A stretch of DNA of 64,000 nt, from the NCBI RefSeq assembly GCF_958979055.1, contig NC_084896.1, positions 27,837,501 through 27,901,500 of the forward strand, in the 5' to 3' direction. This document shows, piece after piece, positions 10,896 to 22,973 of this stretch. Positions within the stretch are counted from its first letter, which is position 1. The number at the start of each line of letters is the position of its first letter. The position numbers and the translations under genes are program-made. Under the pieces are notes generated by a model that worked only from the letters and a program-made list of their open reading frames with translations, made no database searches and had not been told where the DNA came from. This DNA is from Alnus glutinosa. Its lineage: Eukaryota > Streptophyta > Magnoliopsida > Fagales > Betulaceae.

Positions 10896-12022
10896 TGTTA
10901 GAATATATTTTTCATATTATGTTGGTTTTTTTTTATATAATAATATTTCACATTTAGGTTTGATTTCCTTGTAGGTTTTATTCCCATTATGTTAGAATAT
11001 TTATATTCTCTAAATTAGGTTTATCGATATTACCTTATTTAACTCTAGGGTTTCTTGCTCACTACTCATTATCTCTCTATAAATAGAGAGTTATGTAAAT
11101 AATGTTTAATATAGTGAATAGATAGGATGTAGCTCATATGTCTCTCTCCGCTTCCGCTTCCGATATATTTTTCTTTCTCTTTCACATAATATTATTTTCT
11201 ATTTTATATTTATTTCTACATGGTATCAGAGCCAAATTCTTGTGGCATTTAACAAATATCATAGCTTATTTTGTTATGATCTGCGGCTCAATTCATTGGC
11301 AAAATGTAGTTTGGCCCTTCACAAGATTTTTTATAGCTATTTTTATGTTCTCCAACCAGCATTGTCAATTGCGGCTTGGCCCCTCATGAGATTCTTTTAA
11401 CCGATAGTCTCTATTTTTCGGCCGTCACTTTCAGCCTTTCTCGTTGTTCATTGGCGAATCTTGGCACAATGTGGTTTGGCCCTTCACTGGATTTTTAACG
11501 GCTAGTTTCCGTTCTCCGATCTCATTGTCAGTTGCAACTTGGCCCTTCACTGGATTATTTTAACGGATAGTCTCCGTCTTCGGCCGTCACTTTCAGCCTT
11601 TCTCACCAGCACCGCCTTGATCCAACCATATACTTTGACTACTTTTAATTCCTTCTCATTTTCAAACTCAAGGTGTAAGCTTGAGTTTGAGGGGGGTGTT
11701 AGAATATATTTTTCATATTACATTGGTGTATTTTCTTATAATAATATTTCTCATTTAGGTTTGATTTTCTTGTAGGGTTTATTCCCGTTATGTTAGAATA
11801 TTTATATTCTCTAAATTAGGTTTTTCGATATTCACCTTATTTAAGTATATGGTTTCTTGCTCACTACTCATTATTTCTTTATAAATAGAGGAGTTATGTA
11901 ATCATGTATAATATAGTGAATAGACAAGATGTAGCACATACGTCTCTCTCTGCTTTAGCTTCCTCTCTCTCTCTCTCTCTCTTTCACATAATATTATTTT
12001 CTATTTTATATTTATTTCTACA
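10896..12022 (+). mobile_element. TRIM (miniature LTR retrotransposon), complete
   Basis: The LTRs are 10896-11220 and 11697-12022 (about 325 bp each), starting TGTTAGAATATATTTTTCAT and ending TTTATTTCTACA. The primer site TGGTATCAGAGCC follows the left LTR directly, and a purine tract (GAGTTTGAGGGGGG) precedes the right LTR. The 5-bp target duplication ATAAC flanks it (10891-10895 and 12023-12027). The 476-bp interior has no coding capacity, as expected for a non-autonomous TRIM. It looks structurally whole; the LTRs have diverged visibly, so the insertion is not recent. Confidence 0.93.
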
Positions 12023-12221
12023 ATAACTCTTGCAAAAAACCATTGAGTCATGCCAATTAAAAGTAACAAATTATTAATATATGACAACTTGCAAAAACCA
12101 ATGATCCAAGCTAGCTAAGAGACACAATTTTTTAAAAAAAGTTACTTAAAAGCTATCAGTTTTTTCCAAAAGTAATTTTTAAAAATAGCTAACATTTTAA
12201 TTTTTTTTTATTTGAATAATA

Positions 12222-12239
12222 ATAATAATAATAATAATA

Positions 12240-12275
<36 letters not shown>
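12222..12275. repeat. (TAA)n microsatellite
   Basis: About 18 AAT/TAA units with one interruption, upstream of peptide copy 2. Confidence 0.95.
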
Positions 12276-12278
<3 letters not shown>

Positions 12279-12339
12279 TAAATAAAAAACTCTTCGTTTT
12301 GAGTAAACTTTGTGTTTTAGGAAAAAGAACCTTTGTGAG

Positions 12340-12346
12340 TATAAAA
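12340..12346 (+). promoter_or_regulatory. TATA box of peptide gene copy 2
   Basis: TATAAAA in the conserved context GAACCTTTGTGAG...CGGTACTGCTTAGACTAAG, 170 bp before the ATG. Confidence 0.7.
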
Positions 12347-12516
12347 CGGTACTGCTTAGACTAAGAGAGAAAGATATATATGTATCTTTATTTTAAAAAT
12401 CTTTATGATCAACCCATGCATAATAGAGGACTTAAGACCCTATAAATTGTGCATTAATGTTAATTAGTATTCAACTTTCCTCCAACCAAAAATTTGAGGA
12501 GGGTATAAGTGAAAAT

Positions 12517-15500
12517 ATGGGTGGAACTTGTGTGAGAAGAAATGTGTTGCTGATGATAATTATGAATATTGTAGTACTTGTAGTGCAGGCTGATGATCCT
12601 CCCGCTCCCTCTCTCCCTCGGCCCTCTTCCGTTTTTACTGTGCCTCACTTTCCCTCTCCCTGCTCTCAACAAGATCATACCCATGATTCGTACGACTGTT
12701 GGCATAAGTGGATCGTGCGTTGTGATAAAATCACACGTCGTCCCAAGGTGTTAACAAAAATAAAATGGGGACAGCGTATGTTCAAAGGTTGTGTGCATCT
12801 CGTAAAAAAAATCTGTAAAATTCCCTCAGATCATGATATTGCCTATCATTCTGCTGTTAATTGTGTCAGATTCCCAAGCAAAGCTGTTGGTTTTGGTATG
12901 AAATTCTGATATATATATATACTCCTCTCTCCCTCTCTCTCTCTCTCTCATTCATTTCATTTCATGGTATATGCAAGTACACGTCGGTCAATGCATAGAT
13001 ATACATAAGACTCAGCTCGTATAAGCTCGTATAACTTCATTTTTATTATTTTTTATAGTATTATTTTAATTTTGTAATTAGAACATCTTAAGTAAAGAGA
13101 AATTATCTTCTTAATATATATAATAAATACAGCTTGAATTAGTGTTATTACAAGTCTTGATGCAAATACATGTATATTTGAGTATATATGAGTTTGTTTG
13201 TGTAAATGGGTATGTGTGTGTGCACATAATGAATTTATATGCATATAAACTTAGAGATATGATAGGTTTACAATTTTTGTACAACTCGTGTACAAGTTCA
13301 ATAATTTTTAAAAAAATCAACCATTGAATATGTATGATCCACATATATATAGGAAAATAGATCCAATGGTTAGTTTGAAAAAACGTTGTTGAGGTTGTAC
13401 AAAAGTTATGTCAAGAGTTGTACAACAATCATTTATCTTATATTTAAGATTCAAATTAATTTATTTAATTAACTTAAATGATAAAATCTTAATGACAATT
13501 AATTAACTAATAATTAGTAAAGATCTACGAAAAAAAATAAACAATTATGATATTTACTTTATATAAGGAATGAATAAGTTAACTGAGCAATTTATGAACA
13601 AGCTTGAGTTCATTTATAATAAATGAGCTAAACTTTAACCAATTAATAATAATAAATTAAAAAAAAAAATTCTTAAACAAAAATATTTTTAAAGCTCTAA
13701 TATGATGAAAAGTTAATCAATAATTTCTAATTAAGGCCCCTAGTTAATAATTGTACAGTAAAGATTTTTTAATATATATTGAACAAAATAACCGGAGCTA
13801 CCATACATGAATCTAAAGAGGTCCGAAAGCAAATACAGTGAATAGAGGCACATTGACACCTTGCACACTAAATCAGAAAAATTTGAGTTAGGTGTTGCTT
13901 ACAAATAAACAAATAGTACAAAAACAGATGTTTAAACCACTCTTTAACAATAAAGCACCCCTAACAAAGAAAAGATGGTTGATCTAGCTAATAAGTCATA
14001 AAAAGTCTAATAAAATCTGCAAATTTAACAGACAGACTTTCAAAAACTACTCTAAAAATACAGAGAAAAAAAACAACTACAGAATGTACCCAACATAAGC
14101 CGACATCGAAAGAGAAACTGCGCGTGTCTTGCAGGAACCGACGAAAAAACATAGATCTGACCTCAAAAGTAGATGTAGAAAAAGAAAGCTCAGCCAAACT
14201 TTCGCCGACAACACGGACAGAGAGGCCGCTTTCCTACGAGACGTCTTGTATTAGCCTTCCTGCCTGAAGAAATCAAAAAAAAAAAAAAAAAACACAAAAC
14301 TCCATAGCCATAGAATGACTAGGAGATGCAAAGCTCAATAGCCCTAAAAGGACAAGGAGAACAAAAGCTCCATTGTATCTTAACCAGGAGGAAAACAAAA
14401 ACCTCCATAGCCTTAAAAGAACTAGGAGAAAAGCACCATTGGGGGGAGGGAGGCATGGAGCCTCCCTCCTCCTCAAACACCTCTAATAAAGGCTTCTCAA
14501 TTATGGTAAAAAAAAAAATTAATTAATTAACTCTACACTATTGAGGCCTTAAAAAATCTCTAAATATGAAAATGGAAATTCATTGATTCTAGACATATGC
14601 ATGTAATCGTTCATTTTCTTCTGATATGTACAATTCACATATATAAAGAATGAACTTTCCATGAAAGTTAATAATTAAGGCATCCAAAGTCATAAATTTT
14701 TCTATGTATATAAATTCTTGGAATAGCTATTTCTCCGACTCTTATCAAACTCCAACTTTTTTAAACAATCAAAATCATTTGATATGTAGGACCAACATGT
14801 AGAAAAGCAGATCCAATAGTTGGTTTGAAAAAAAAGTTGGATGAGAGTTAGACCGGAATTGAAGAAGTCGCAGGTCTCATTCTTGGAATGTCTACTTGTT
14901 TAATTACTTTTCTATTTTCACATTCATGAAAGTCCAACGTGCATAACTTTCTCCACAGTGTCTTTTTCGATTTCAATTAAATTTTCAGTAAAACATAGAA
15001 AGTCTTTGCCTCCAATGTGATCAAACGTCAATTAATTTGAATTGAATGCTTATTACGTAGAATATGGAAAATCTCAAAATACATAAATTTCGATTGTTTG
15101 CATTGTGCAAAATAGATAGAATTGAACGCAGATCACTCTTCAATGCCCAACATTTTTTTTCGCCTCATAGACCAATACAAATCATTCTTTATAACTTCCT
15201 AATTTTCTCTTTATTTTTTCGTTCAATTCTTATTCTCGCATGTTCTTAAATTAAGTAATAAGTCATTCTATATCTAATAAGTAATAAAAAGAGAGAAGGA
15301 TAACTTTTAAATAAAAATCTAATATTAATCTTAAAATGAATATTATCTAATTAATATTTAAATATAAAAAAAAATAATAATAATAATAAAAATGAATCCC
15401 TTAGACTTGCCGCATTTGACCTCAAAATATATCGAACCGACCCTCATATGCCCATAATGTGGACGAGGGTCCTCATGTTTTTGAGATATTGCAAGCACAT

Positions 15501-15622
15501 TTTCATTCATGGCTAGCTACAACTGTTAACATAATCTTACAATCACTCATAATATTGCAGAAACAGGGAAAGCAAAAGATTACGTGGAAACGAGCTTCAA
15601 CAATTGCAACAAGAATTGCTAG
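12517..15622 (+). CDS. Secreted cysteine-rich peptide, copy 2 (two exons, intact)
   Basis: Exon 1 is 12517-12895 (379 nt, donor G|GTATGA) and exon 2 is 15561-15622 (62 nt, acceptor ATATTGCAG). They join in phase to 146 aa. Residues 1-25 form a signal peptide (two Arg, then a long I/V/L/M stretch, cleavage after VVQA); a Pro/Ser linker follows, then a mature domain with eight cysteines: C-x11-C-W-x6-C-x22-C-x7-C-x15-C-x25-C-x3-C. The last two are supplied only by exon 2 (NNCNKNC, then TAG). An even cysteine number and a signal peptide suggest an extracellular, disulfide-bonded protein. I do not recognise the family; the CW...C spacing recalls gametophyte-secreted Cys-rich proteins only loosely. 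The start is set at MGGT because an upstream in-frame ATG (12457) is not kept in copy 3. The 2.66-kb intron includes a later insertion (about 13.77-14.48 kb). Confidence 0.82.
13770..14478. other. Unclassified insertion in intron of peptide copy 2
   Basis: Block 1 and block 4 lack this segment: their text runs from ACAATAAAGATTT through an A-rich run to TCTCTAAT-AAGCTCT. It contains an internal A17 run (about 14275) and short repeated words (CTCCATAGCC, CCTTAAAA/CCCTAAAA). No long ORF, TIR or clear target duplication. It could be part of a LINE on the minus strand. Confidence 0.4.
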
Positions 15623-17204
15623 CTACCTTTTTCTCAAAGTTATTTACTTTTATGTAGTGAAAAAATCAATGCTTATATGGAAAAATTAAAGGGCTATTAG
15701 CCTATGTCACGTGAGTATAATGTGATTATATATGATGTGAAAAATAACATTTCTCTTTTAATAATAAAAGTCCTTCAATTTTTGTCACGTGACAAAATGT
15801 TGTTCCATGGAATTCTTAAATGAGGATTTGCAATAGTCAATCGACTAATTAAAACCTAACACGTGGATAAAAGGGTAAATCACTTTCTCCCATTTGTTAT
15901 TGTTAATTTCTCTCTATCACGGCGATACGTAAGCAAGTAAGTCCATGACGGTAATTAATTAACAAGTGAATTAAAATTCCTCCCTAAGGTCGATCATATA
16001 CGTGATGTCTTTCTGTTGAACACTGAGGTAATTCAACACCTCTAAATTCTTGCTTAGAGGTTTACTTTGATGGACTGCCCAGAATTTCCCTCAAAAACAG
16101 AATTGCATTTTTAATTGAGCAAAAATTATAAGGCAGGGAGGTACGGTTGAGGTTGGATGCAGGATTGCCCAAGAATTTATGGGCATAAGCAGTTGATTAT
16201 GCATAATTTAATTTGCCACCAACTCTGATCTCCCTATGTAGTAATTGATTAATTAATTTCAAGGTTCCAAAAGAAGCATGGTCAGATAAACCGGTTGATT
16301 TTTCAAATTTTAAAATATTTGGTTATCCCACATACGTTCACGTGCAAAATGACGTGCAAAATGAAGAGTGGTTGAAATTATATCAAAAGTTAAGAAAGTG
16401 TATATTAATTTCTTGGTATGGAAACTAGTGTTAAGGACAGTTTCAAAGAAGAAAATTGTTAGCAATTAGCATAGATGTGATGTTTGATGAGGCCGGCCTA
16501 TATGCTAAGAAAATGAGAAGATGAAGCATCAACCGGTAATCATAAAGGAAAACAAGTTATGGAGGTGGATTTTGATCACTAGATCGAGTTCACTCTTGGA
16601 GAAGAGTGATGACGAACAATTTTCAAGAGATTTGTAGTACAATAACGCGCATGAAATTAAAGAAGAATAAGCATATTTTGGTTATTATAAAAATCTAATT
16701 ACAAAGAATAAAAATAAAAATAAAAAATTTCCGAAGGCCAGGACCATGCCAGGCCCAATGGCCAAGACAACGCCTAGGCCCGAGACCAACATCAGGAGCC
16801 AAGGAAGGGCCCAATCTGTTTATTTACTACTTTGATATTGTGGACTTTTGTTGTGCTTGCCTCTCTTAATTAATTTAGTAAAAGTTGTCGTAGAACACCT
16901 ATTCACTCCTTTAGGTATTAAACCGTTCTATAATTCGTATCAGAGCCTTAGTCACTCCACAAGAATTAGTTTCTTGAGTGATATATTCTAGGCCAATTGT
17001 AGATGGAAAGGTCCCAATCTTTGAATTTACCACCCTTTTTTTTCTTTTCTTTTTTCTTTTTTTCTTTTTATATTTTTTTTTTTATCTAAGGGTAAATTTT
17101 TAATTCCTTTACGACCATGTCAAAAAAAATGGACATAACTTATATGGAGTAATCATTTAGTGGCGTGTCCACAATAATGCACTTTGCCACATCACTAATT
17201 AGTT

Positions 17205-17394
17205 ACATGTTAAATTTGACACGTCACTAAATTTTACACATATTTTTAATTTTTAAAAAATATATTGAAATTGAAATAAGTAGTGACGTGCCAAATTTGA
17301 CAAGTCACTACTTATTTAAATTTCAATATATATATATATATGTTTTAAAAATTAAAAATGTGTAAAATTTAGTGACGTGTCAAATTTAACATGT
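17205..17394. mobile_element. Near-perfect 190-bp palindrome (foldback MITE)
   Basis: ACATGTTAAATTTGACACGT at the left is repeated inverted at the right end (GACGTGTCAAATTTAACATG), and the arms remain complementary through TTTTACACAT...TTTTTAA to a centre near 17300. A single strand would fold into one long hairpin. The right end abuts an LTR piece of the second TRIM. Confidence 0.75.
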
Positions 17395-17422
17395 AGCACA
17401 TACGTCTCTCTCTACTTCCACT

Positions 17423-17952
17423 CAGTGGCGGAGTCAAGATTTTGGTTTAGGGGGTGCAGATTTTTTTTTCTTTTTTTTTTTTATAAATGAAAAAAAAAAA
17501 TCTAAAGTTAATAAAAAATTAATTAACTTTTTTTTAAAGCCGTGCTAATTCCTGATGTTCAGCTTTTATTTATTTATTTTTTTAAAAAAAAACTAGCCAC
17601 TCACAAACAGACGTTACAAACCCGCCCTTCAATTGAAACAATGTTTGGGCATCTACTCCTTTGACTCTCTCACTGTCTCACACTCTCACTAGTCGTGATA
17701 GACTCACGTCACTTTCATTAAAAAAATTAAATTAAATTAAATTAACATAGACACACCAATCACTATATCACGGTGAAAAAACAAAAGTCTCGTGAGTCTC
17801 ATAGAATCACAGATAAATAGAAGTATAAACGAGCTGAGATTCTCGCGAGTTTATTCGAGACCGACTCGATTAAACTCGCATTGTACTCGAATTGATTATT
17901 AAATGAACCATTTGTAAATACGAAAATAGACTCGATTATTAAACGATACAAA

Positions 17953-18026
<74 letters not shown>

Positions 18027-18610
18027 TATTTTTATTAATATATACACGCACCGAATCATATCCATTCAAGGTAGCCTACATAATTATAGAATAGAGACTA
18101 GAGTACTGTTGTACTAGCTTTGTGAGACTTCCCCAAGAGTCCAAGACCATTTCCCGAGAGAACTTTTTCTTTCAACTACCCTTCCCCGAAAGTTGTTCCT
18201 CGCCTTTTTGCTTAGGATAAAAAATCAAAAGAAACGGTGCGTTTGAGTCTTGACGAAATGCAACACCAGCAAATAAATGAAACGAGGCGTTTGAATAAAA
18301 AATTTTGTTTTGTAAACACTTCCATTGTTCCATAGCTTAAACGTCGTGTTTTACAAACTGTATTGTTCGTCTTCAATCTCCATTTCTTCTGAAGATTGAA
18401 CAACTCTGTGCAACTTAATTTATCAAAACACAATAAATCGTTTGCTAAGATTCATAAATCTCAATCCTTCTGAAAAATAATTTGCCTTTTAATAAATTGT
18501 TGATGGTGGGCAATAAGCATATTCAAACAAATTTCACAGGAAGCAAAGAAACTTTTCAGTAGGTGAGGGGGGAGCACTTGCCCCCTCTCAACCCCATGCC
18601 TTCGCCCCTG
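17423..18610. mobile_element. Non-autonomous hAT element, 8-bp TSD
   Basis: It starts CAGTGGCGGAGTCAAG and ends CCATGCCTTCGCCCCTG, giving hAT-type inverted termini (CAGTGGCGGAG against CAGGGGCGAAGG). The 8-bp target duplication CTTCCACT is exact (17415-17422 and 18611-18618). It is 1188 bp long with no transposase ORF, and holds a long (TA)n at about 17957-18021. It is inserted in the left LTR of the second TRIM. Confidence 0.9.
17957..18021. repeat. (TA)n microsatellite
   Basis: About 32 TA units within the hAT element; a minus-strand ORF here (Ile-Tyr repeats) is an artefact of it. Confidence 0.95.
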
Positions 18611-19745
18611 CTTCCACTTTCGATATCTTTTTCTTTCTCTTTCACATAATATTATTTTTTATTTTTTATTTATTTCTATATAGTATCAGAACCAAATTCT
18701 TGTGGCCTTTAACAAATATCATAGCCTATTTTGTTGTGATATGCAGCTCAATACATTGGCGAATCTTAGCACAATGTGGTTTAGTTGGCTCTTTCATAGG
18801 ATTTTTTTATGGCTAATTTTCTGTTCTCCAACCATCATTGTTAGCTGTGGCTTGACCCTTCACGAGATTCTTTTAACGGATAGTTTCTGTTTTTCGGCCA
18901 TCACTTTCAGCCTTTCTCGTTATTCATTGGCGAATCTTAGCACAATGTAGTTTGGCCCTTCACTAGATTTTTAACAGCTAGTTTCCGTTCTCCAATCTCA
19001 TTGTCAATTGCAGGCTGGCCCTTCACCGAATTCTTTTAAACGAATAGTCTCTATTCTCCGGCCGTCACTTTCAGCCTTTCTCGCCGGCACCACCTTGATC
19101 CAACCATCAACTTCAACTACTTTTAATTCATTCTTATTTTCAAACTCAAGCTTATACCTTAAGTTTGAGGGGGATGTTATAATATATTTTTTCATGTTAC
19201 GTTGATGTATTTTCTTATAATAATATTTCCCATTTATGTTTGATTTCCTTGTAGGGTTTATTCCCATTATATTAGAATATTTATATTCTCTAAATTAGGT
19301 TTATCGATATTTACTTGCTTACCACTCATTATTTCTTTATAAATAGAGAGAGTTATGTAATAGTGTTTAATATAGTGAATAGACAAGATGTAGTCCATAC
19401 GTCTCTCTCCGCTTCCGCTTTCTTTTTCTTTTTCTTTCTCTTTCACAAATCACATAATATTATTTTATATTTTATATTTATTTCTACAATAACTCTTGCA
19501 AAAAACCATTGAGTCATGCCAATTAAAAATAACAAATTATTTATATATGACAACTTGCAAAAACCAATGATCCAAGCAAGCAAAGTGACACAATTTTTTT
19601 TAAAAAAAAGTTACTTAAAAGCCATCAATTTTTTCCAAAAGTAATTTTTAAAACTAGCTAACATTTTATTTTATTTTTTTTGTTAAAAAAAAAAACTCTT
19701 CGTTTTGAGTAAACTTTGTGTTTTTGGGAAAAGAACCTTTGTGAG

Positions 19746-19752
19746 TATAAAA
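19746..19752 (+). promoter_or_regulatory. TATA box of peptide gene copy 3
   Basis: TATAAAA in the conserved promoter segment, 167 bp before the ATG at 19919. Confidence 0.7.
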
Positions 19753-19918
19753 CGGTACTGCTTAGACTAAGATATATATATATGTCTTTATTTTAAAAAT
19801 CTTCATGATCAACCCATGCATTATAGAGGACTTAGGACCCTATAAATTGTGCATTAATGTTAGTATCCAATTTTCAACTCACCAAAACTTTCAAGTGATC
19901 GAGTAATTTAGTGAAAAT

Positions 19919-20305
19919 ATGGGTGGAACTTCATGTGTGAGAAGAAGTGTGTTGCTCATGATAATTCTGAATATTGTACTTGTAGTGCAGGCTGATGATC
20001 CTCCCGCTCCCTCTCTCCCTCCCTCTTCCGTTTTAATTGTGCCTGATCACTTTCCCTCTCCCTCTCAACAAGATCATACCCTTGATTGGCATGACTGTTC
20101 TCTTAAGTTGATCAGGCTTTGCGATAAAATCACAAGTGTCAAGGTGTTAATAAAACTAGGATGGGGATGGGGTATGTTCCAAGGTTGTGTGCATCTCATA
20201 CAAAAACTACTTTGCAAATTTCCCTCAGATATTTCCTATGATTGTGTTGTTAATCGTGTCAGATTCCCAAGCAAAGCTATTGGTTTTGGTATGAAATTCT
20301 TATAT

Positions 20306-20343
<38 letters not shown>

Positions 20344-21847
20344 ATGGTGTACGCAAATACATGTGTGTATGCATAGATAAACAAATGTACGACTCTCTCC
20401 CTAATTTCATGGTATTAGCAAGTATAAAACATTATTTAAACTAAGATACTTTTAGGTTTTCATGTATAGAGAAGTTTCCGTTTAAATTTGCGATTTCAAA
20501 ATAAGGATTTTAAAAATTGAAATTTGAAAAATGTGATTTTTTTTTTTTGCACCGAAAAATGTGATTTTTAAAACGTAGTTAAGCGTTTAGTAAAATTGCA
20601 GTTTAACCTTTAAAATTGTAAATTTTTAAAAATGTACACATTTATCTAGGATTTCAAAACAGAGATTTTTAACGAGTGAGCTAAGATTCCCAAGCAACGG
20701 TTTTGGTTTTGGTAAGAAATTTATGTACGCTCTCTCTGTCTTTTCATGGTATATGGCTATATGCAAGTTAATTGTGTTGATAATCCAATATATATATATG
20801 GCTACATAAATATGTATTAATTTCATGGTATGTATAATTAAGCATGTACATTTTCATGCATAGATAAATATGTGCATGCATGCCTGTATTAAGAAATTTA
20901 TCATATTTTTCAAGACCCGTGAGATACGAAAAATAAGAAAAAAAACAAAATAAAATTAATCACACACGACATTGAGATTTAAGTGATTCTCTCAATATGA
21001 GTTACGTCCACTGGCAGAAATAATTACGAAAAAAATTCATTTTGAAGATAGAGTACAAAATAATATGAAGAAAATCACTCAGAACTCAAAGTCTCAATAC
21101 ATCCAAATCTCACTATCATACACTGGAGATTATTCTCCAAAAAATAATATGAAAGACAGAAATATAAACTTTTTTTTTACTGGAAACAAATGGCGGCCGG
21201 TCTCTCCATTTCTCTAGCTCTCACTATAACACCCTTTCCTTCTGTATTTTTTTTTTCTCTTATTTTTGGATGCGCGGCTGCTATGTGCAGCTTCGATCGA
21301 TCTCTCTGAAACACGACGGCTATGTGCCTTTATATAGTGTGAGTAAGTCGGTCAACATGAGTCCAATACGAGGGAGAAAAGAGAGTCCAATTCCAAGTAA
21401 CGTAAGGTCTCCAATACCCATAAAGAAGAAGAAATACTAATGAGCCCCACACATGTTAATGGTTGAAAAGTCACTACTCTTTAACAGTCTGATGCCTATG
21501 CATATGGATCTTCTCTGGTTCAAATAAATTGGTCGGAGAGCATCCAGTTAATTTTTACTGTAGGGTAAAATTGTCTACAAAAATGTAAAAAGACAACATT
21601 ACCCTTCAAATAAAACTGACTGGATGCTCTCCAATTGATTTGAACCGGAGAGGATCCTTGTCCGATGCCTATAGTGTGGACTAGGGTTTTCATGTTTCTG
21701 GTATATATATATACTGCAAGCACATTTTCATGCATGCATGGCTGCAATTGTTAACCTAATCTTACAATCACTCGTAATATTGCAGAAACAGGGAAAGCAA
21801 AAGATTACGTGGAAACAGGCTTCAACAGTTGCAATAAGAATTACTAG
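19919..21847 (+). CDS. Secreted cysteine-rich peptide, copy 3 (two exons, intact, six Cys)
   Basis: Exon 1 is 19919-20288 (370 nt) and exon 2 is 21786-21847 (62 nt), spliced in phase to 143 aa. The signal peptide (MGGTSCVRRSVLLMI... to VVQA) and Pro/Ser linker are kept. Compared with copy 2 the first cysteine is gone (FPSPSQQ for FPSPCSQQ), the last is Tyr (CNKNY for CNKNC), and the sixth has moved (YDCVVNR for SAVNC), leaving six in the mature domain. The intron is only 1.5 kb and carries a small MITE (21500-21663) and a 29-bp duplicate of the exon 1 end with its own donor (about 20683-20711). The upstream in-frame ATG seen in copies 1, 2 and 4 is closed by a stop here, which fixes the start at MGGT. 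Confidence 0.8.
20683..20711 (+). repeat. Duplicate of the exon 1 3' end with splice donor
   Basis: AGATTCCCAAGCAA...GGTTTTG|GTAAGA repeats the last codons and donor of peptide copy 3 about 420 bp downstream, and is likewise followed by a CT-rich run and TTTCATGGTATATG. Its donor (GTAAGA) is closer to consensus than the real one (GTATGA). Confidence 0.6.
21500..21663. mobile_element. Short Mutator-like MITE, 9-bp TSD
   Basis: Inverted termini GGATCTTCTCTGGTTCAAAT and ATTTGAACCGGAGAGGATCC extend about 45 bp (to GAGCATCCAGT). The 9-bp repeat GATGCCTAT flanks the 164-bp element (21491-21499 and 21664-21672). It lies in the intron of peptide copy 3 and is absent from block 5. Confidence 0.8.
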
Positions 21848-22834
21848 CTTAATGCTTGATGTTATTTAATTAGTAGACTATTACGTCTTCTTAATTGTAT
21901 GGCAGTCGTATGACAGTCTACTACATGCTTTGAATGAACTGGAAGCAAGCTGCTAAATAAAATAACAGCAAACAAGGATCAACCTCAGCCAATCAACAAC
22001 AACCAGCAAAAGCAATCACAAACAAGACAACAAAGCAACTACAAAAAAAAAAAATATTCTTAATAATATTTACTTTTATATATGTATTAAAAATAAACGT
22101 TACTATGTACGTAATAAGAGAATAAAATATTTCAGAAATTAACACAAGTGAACGCTTATTTATTAATATCCATTGTCCCCTTTTTTTTTGTTAAAAAATA
22201 AAATAAGACGTGGTTGTAACTTTTCATTCTCAACACAGGAATTTGTATCAAAATGGCATGAGTGGTTTACGCAATTGTGATCAATAAGATCTCAAGTTTT
22301 TAGTTTTGATAATTGAATTTTTATCATGTCACAAAATGGAATGGTTTGCCATCAAATTCTTAACCGGGGAATGTAAATTTAAGAGTAGGAGTATATGTAG
22401 CATTTCTATATTCGCCGATGCTAAAACTGCTTAAGAGCTATTGATAATAGATTAAACTGATACTAAACGAATTCCCAGTCTTTGGAATCTCAATTCATTC
22501 ACTTTAATTAATTTATGTTTTTTCATAGAACTCAAGACACATCGTCAATAAGTAAAATAATATACTTGTGTCAGGAAGCTTTTCAAGTGGTCAAGAATTG
22601 GGTTCAATACCCCTTCCTGATAGCCCCGAGAAATCAAAATCTCTTGGCCTATCCAGGACAATCAGTCTTCATTATGATTGTAAATAATCAAATTCAATTG
22701 CATAAGAAAAATCACTAATACTACACTTAACTATCAAGAACACACAGTAAACTGAATAGAGTTCCTCACAATCAAATTTTTTTTTTAAATTGACATGGAG
22801 AGTAAATTCTGGCTTCATTGGTCCAAAGCTTCTT

Positions 22835-22973
22835 ATCAGATGGTATTTTGTATAAACCAACGTACGCTAGTGTGTTTGAGTGGATACGTTTATCAAACAG
22901 TGAGAGATGCACCATTGTCTGCTGCTGTAAGATTGAGTATCATTGTGGCAGCCTTCACAGCCCGGCCTGATGG
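22835..22973 (-). pseudogene. Orphan copy of the SDR last exon
   Basis: The minus strand reads [20 protein letters not shown], then TV and stop, identical in protein to the terminal exon of the SDR gene at 35837-35906. Here no SDR exons 1-4 follow on the minus strand, and four extra bases sit between CATCAG and GGCTGTGAAG, disturbing the acceptor. It is therefore a non-functional exon left by duplication and deletion. The plus-strand ORF at 22795-22983 is a shadow. The 3' flank also matches block 5. Confidence 0.88.

Larger units (their letters stand above)
9310..17160 (+). repeat. Array block 2 (carries intact peptide gene copy 2)
   Basis: Same landmark order as block 1, expanded by three insertions: a MITE complex at 9418-10851, a TRIM at 10896-12022 and an unclassified insertion at about 13770-14478. 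The 3' flank repeats block 1 up to GGTCCCAATCTTTGAAT (about 17010-17030). Confidence 0.85.
17395..19488 (+). mobile_element. Second TRIM copy (fossil), carrying a hAT insertion
   Basis: The right LTR (19175-19488) starts TGTTATAATATATTTTTTCA and ends TTTATTTCTACA, followed by ATAAC, as in the complete TRIM at 10896. The interior repeats that of the first TRIM (18681-19174), with a primer site like TAGTATCAGA. The left LTR is incomplete and is split by the hAT element 17423-18610. It is broken, in a few places, and older than the hAT. It occupies the same position relative to the peptide promoter as the first TRIM. Confidence 0.85.

Noticed and set aside
17799-18065. Minus-strand ORF with Ile-Tyr repeats
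   Set aside because: Product of a (TA)n microsatellite within a hAT element.
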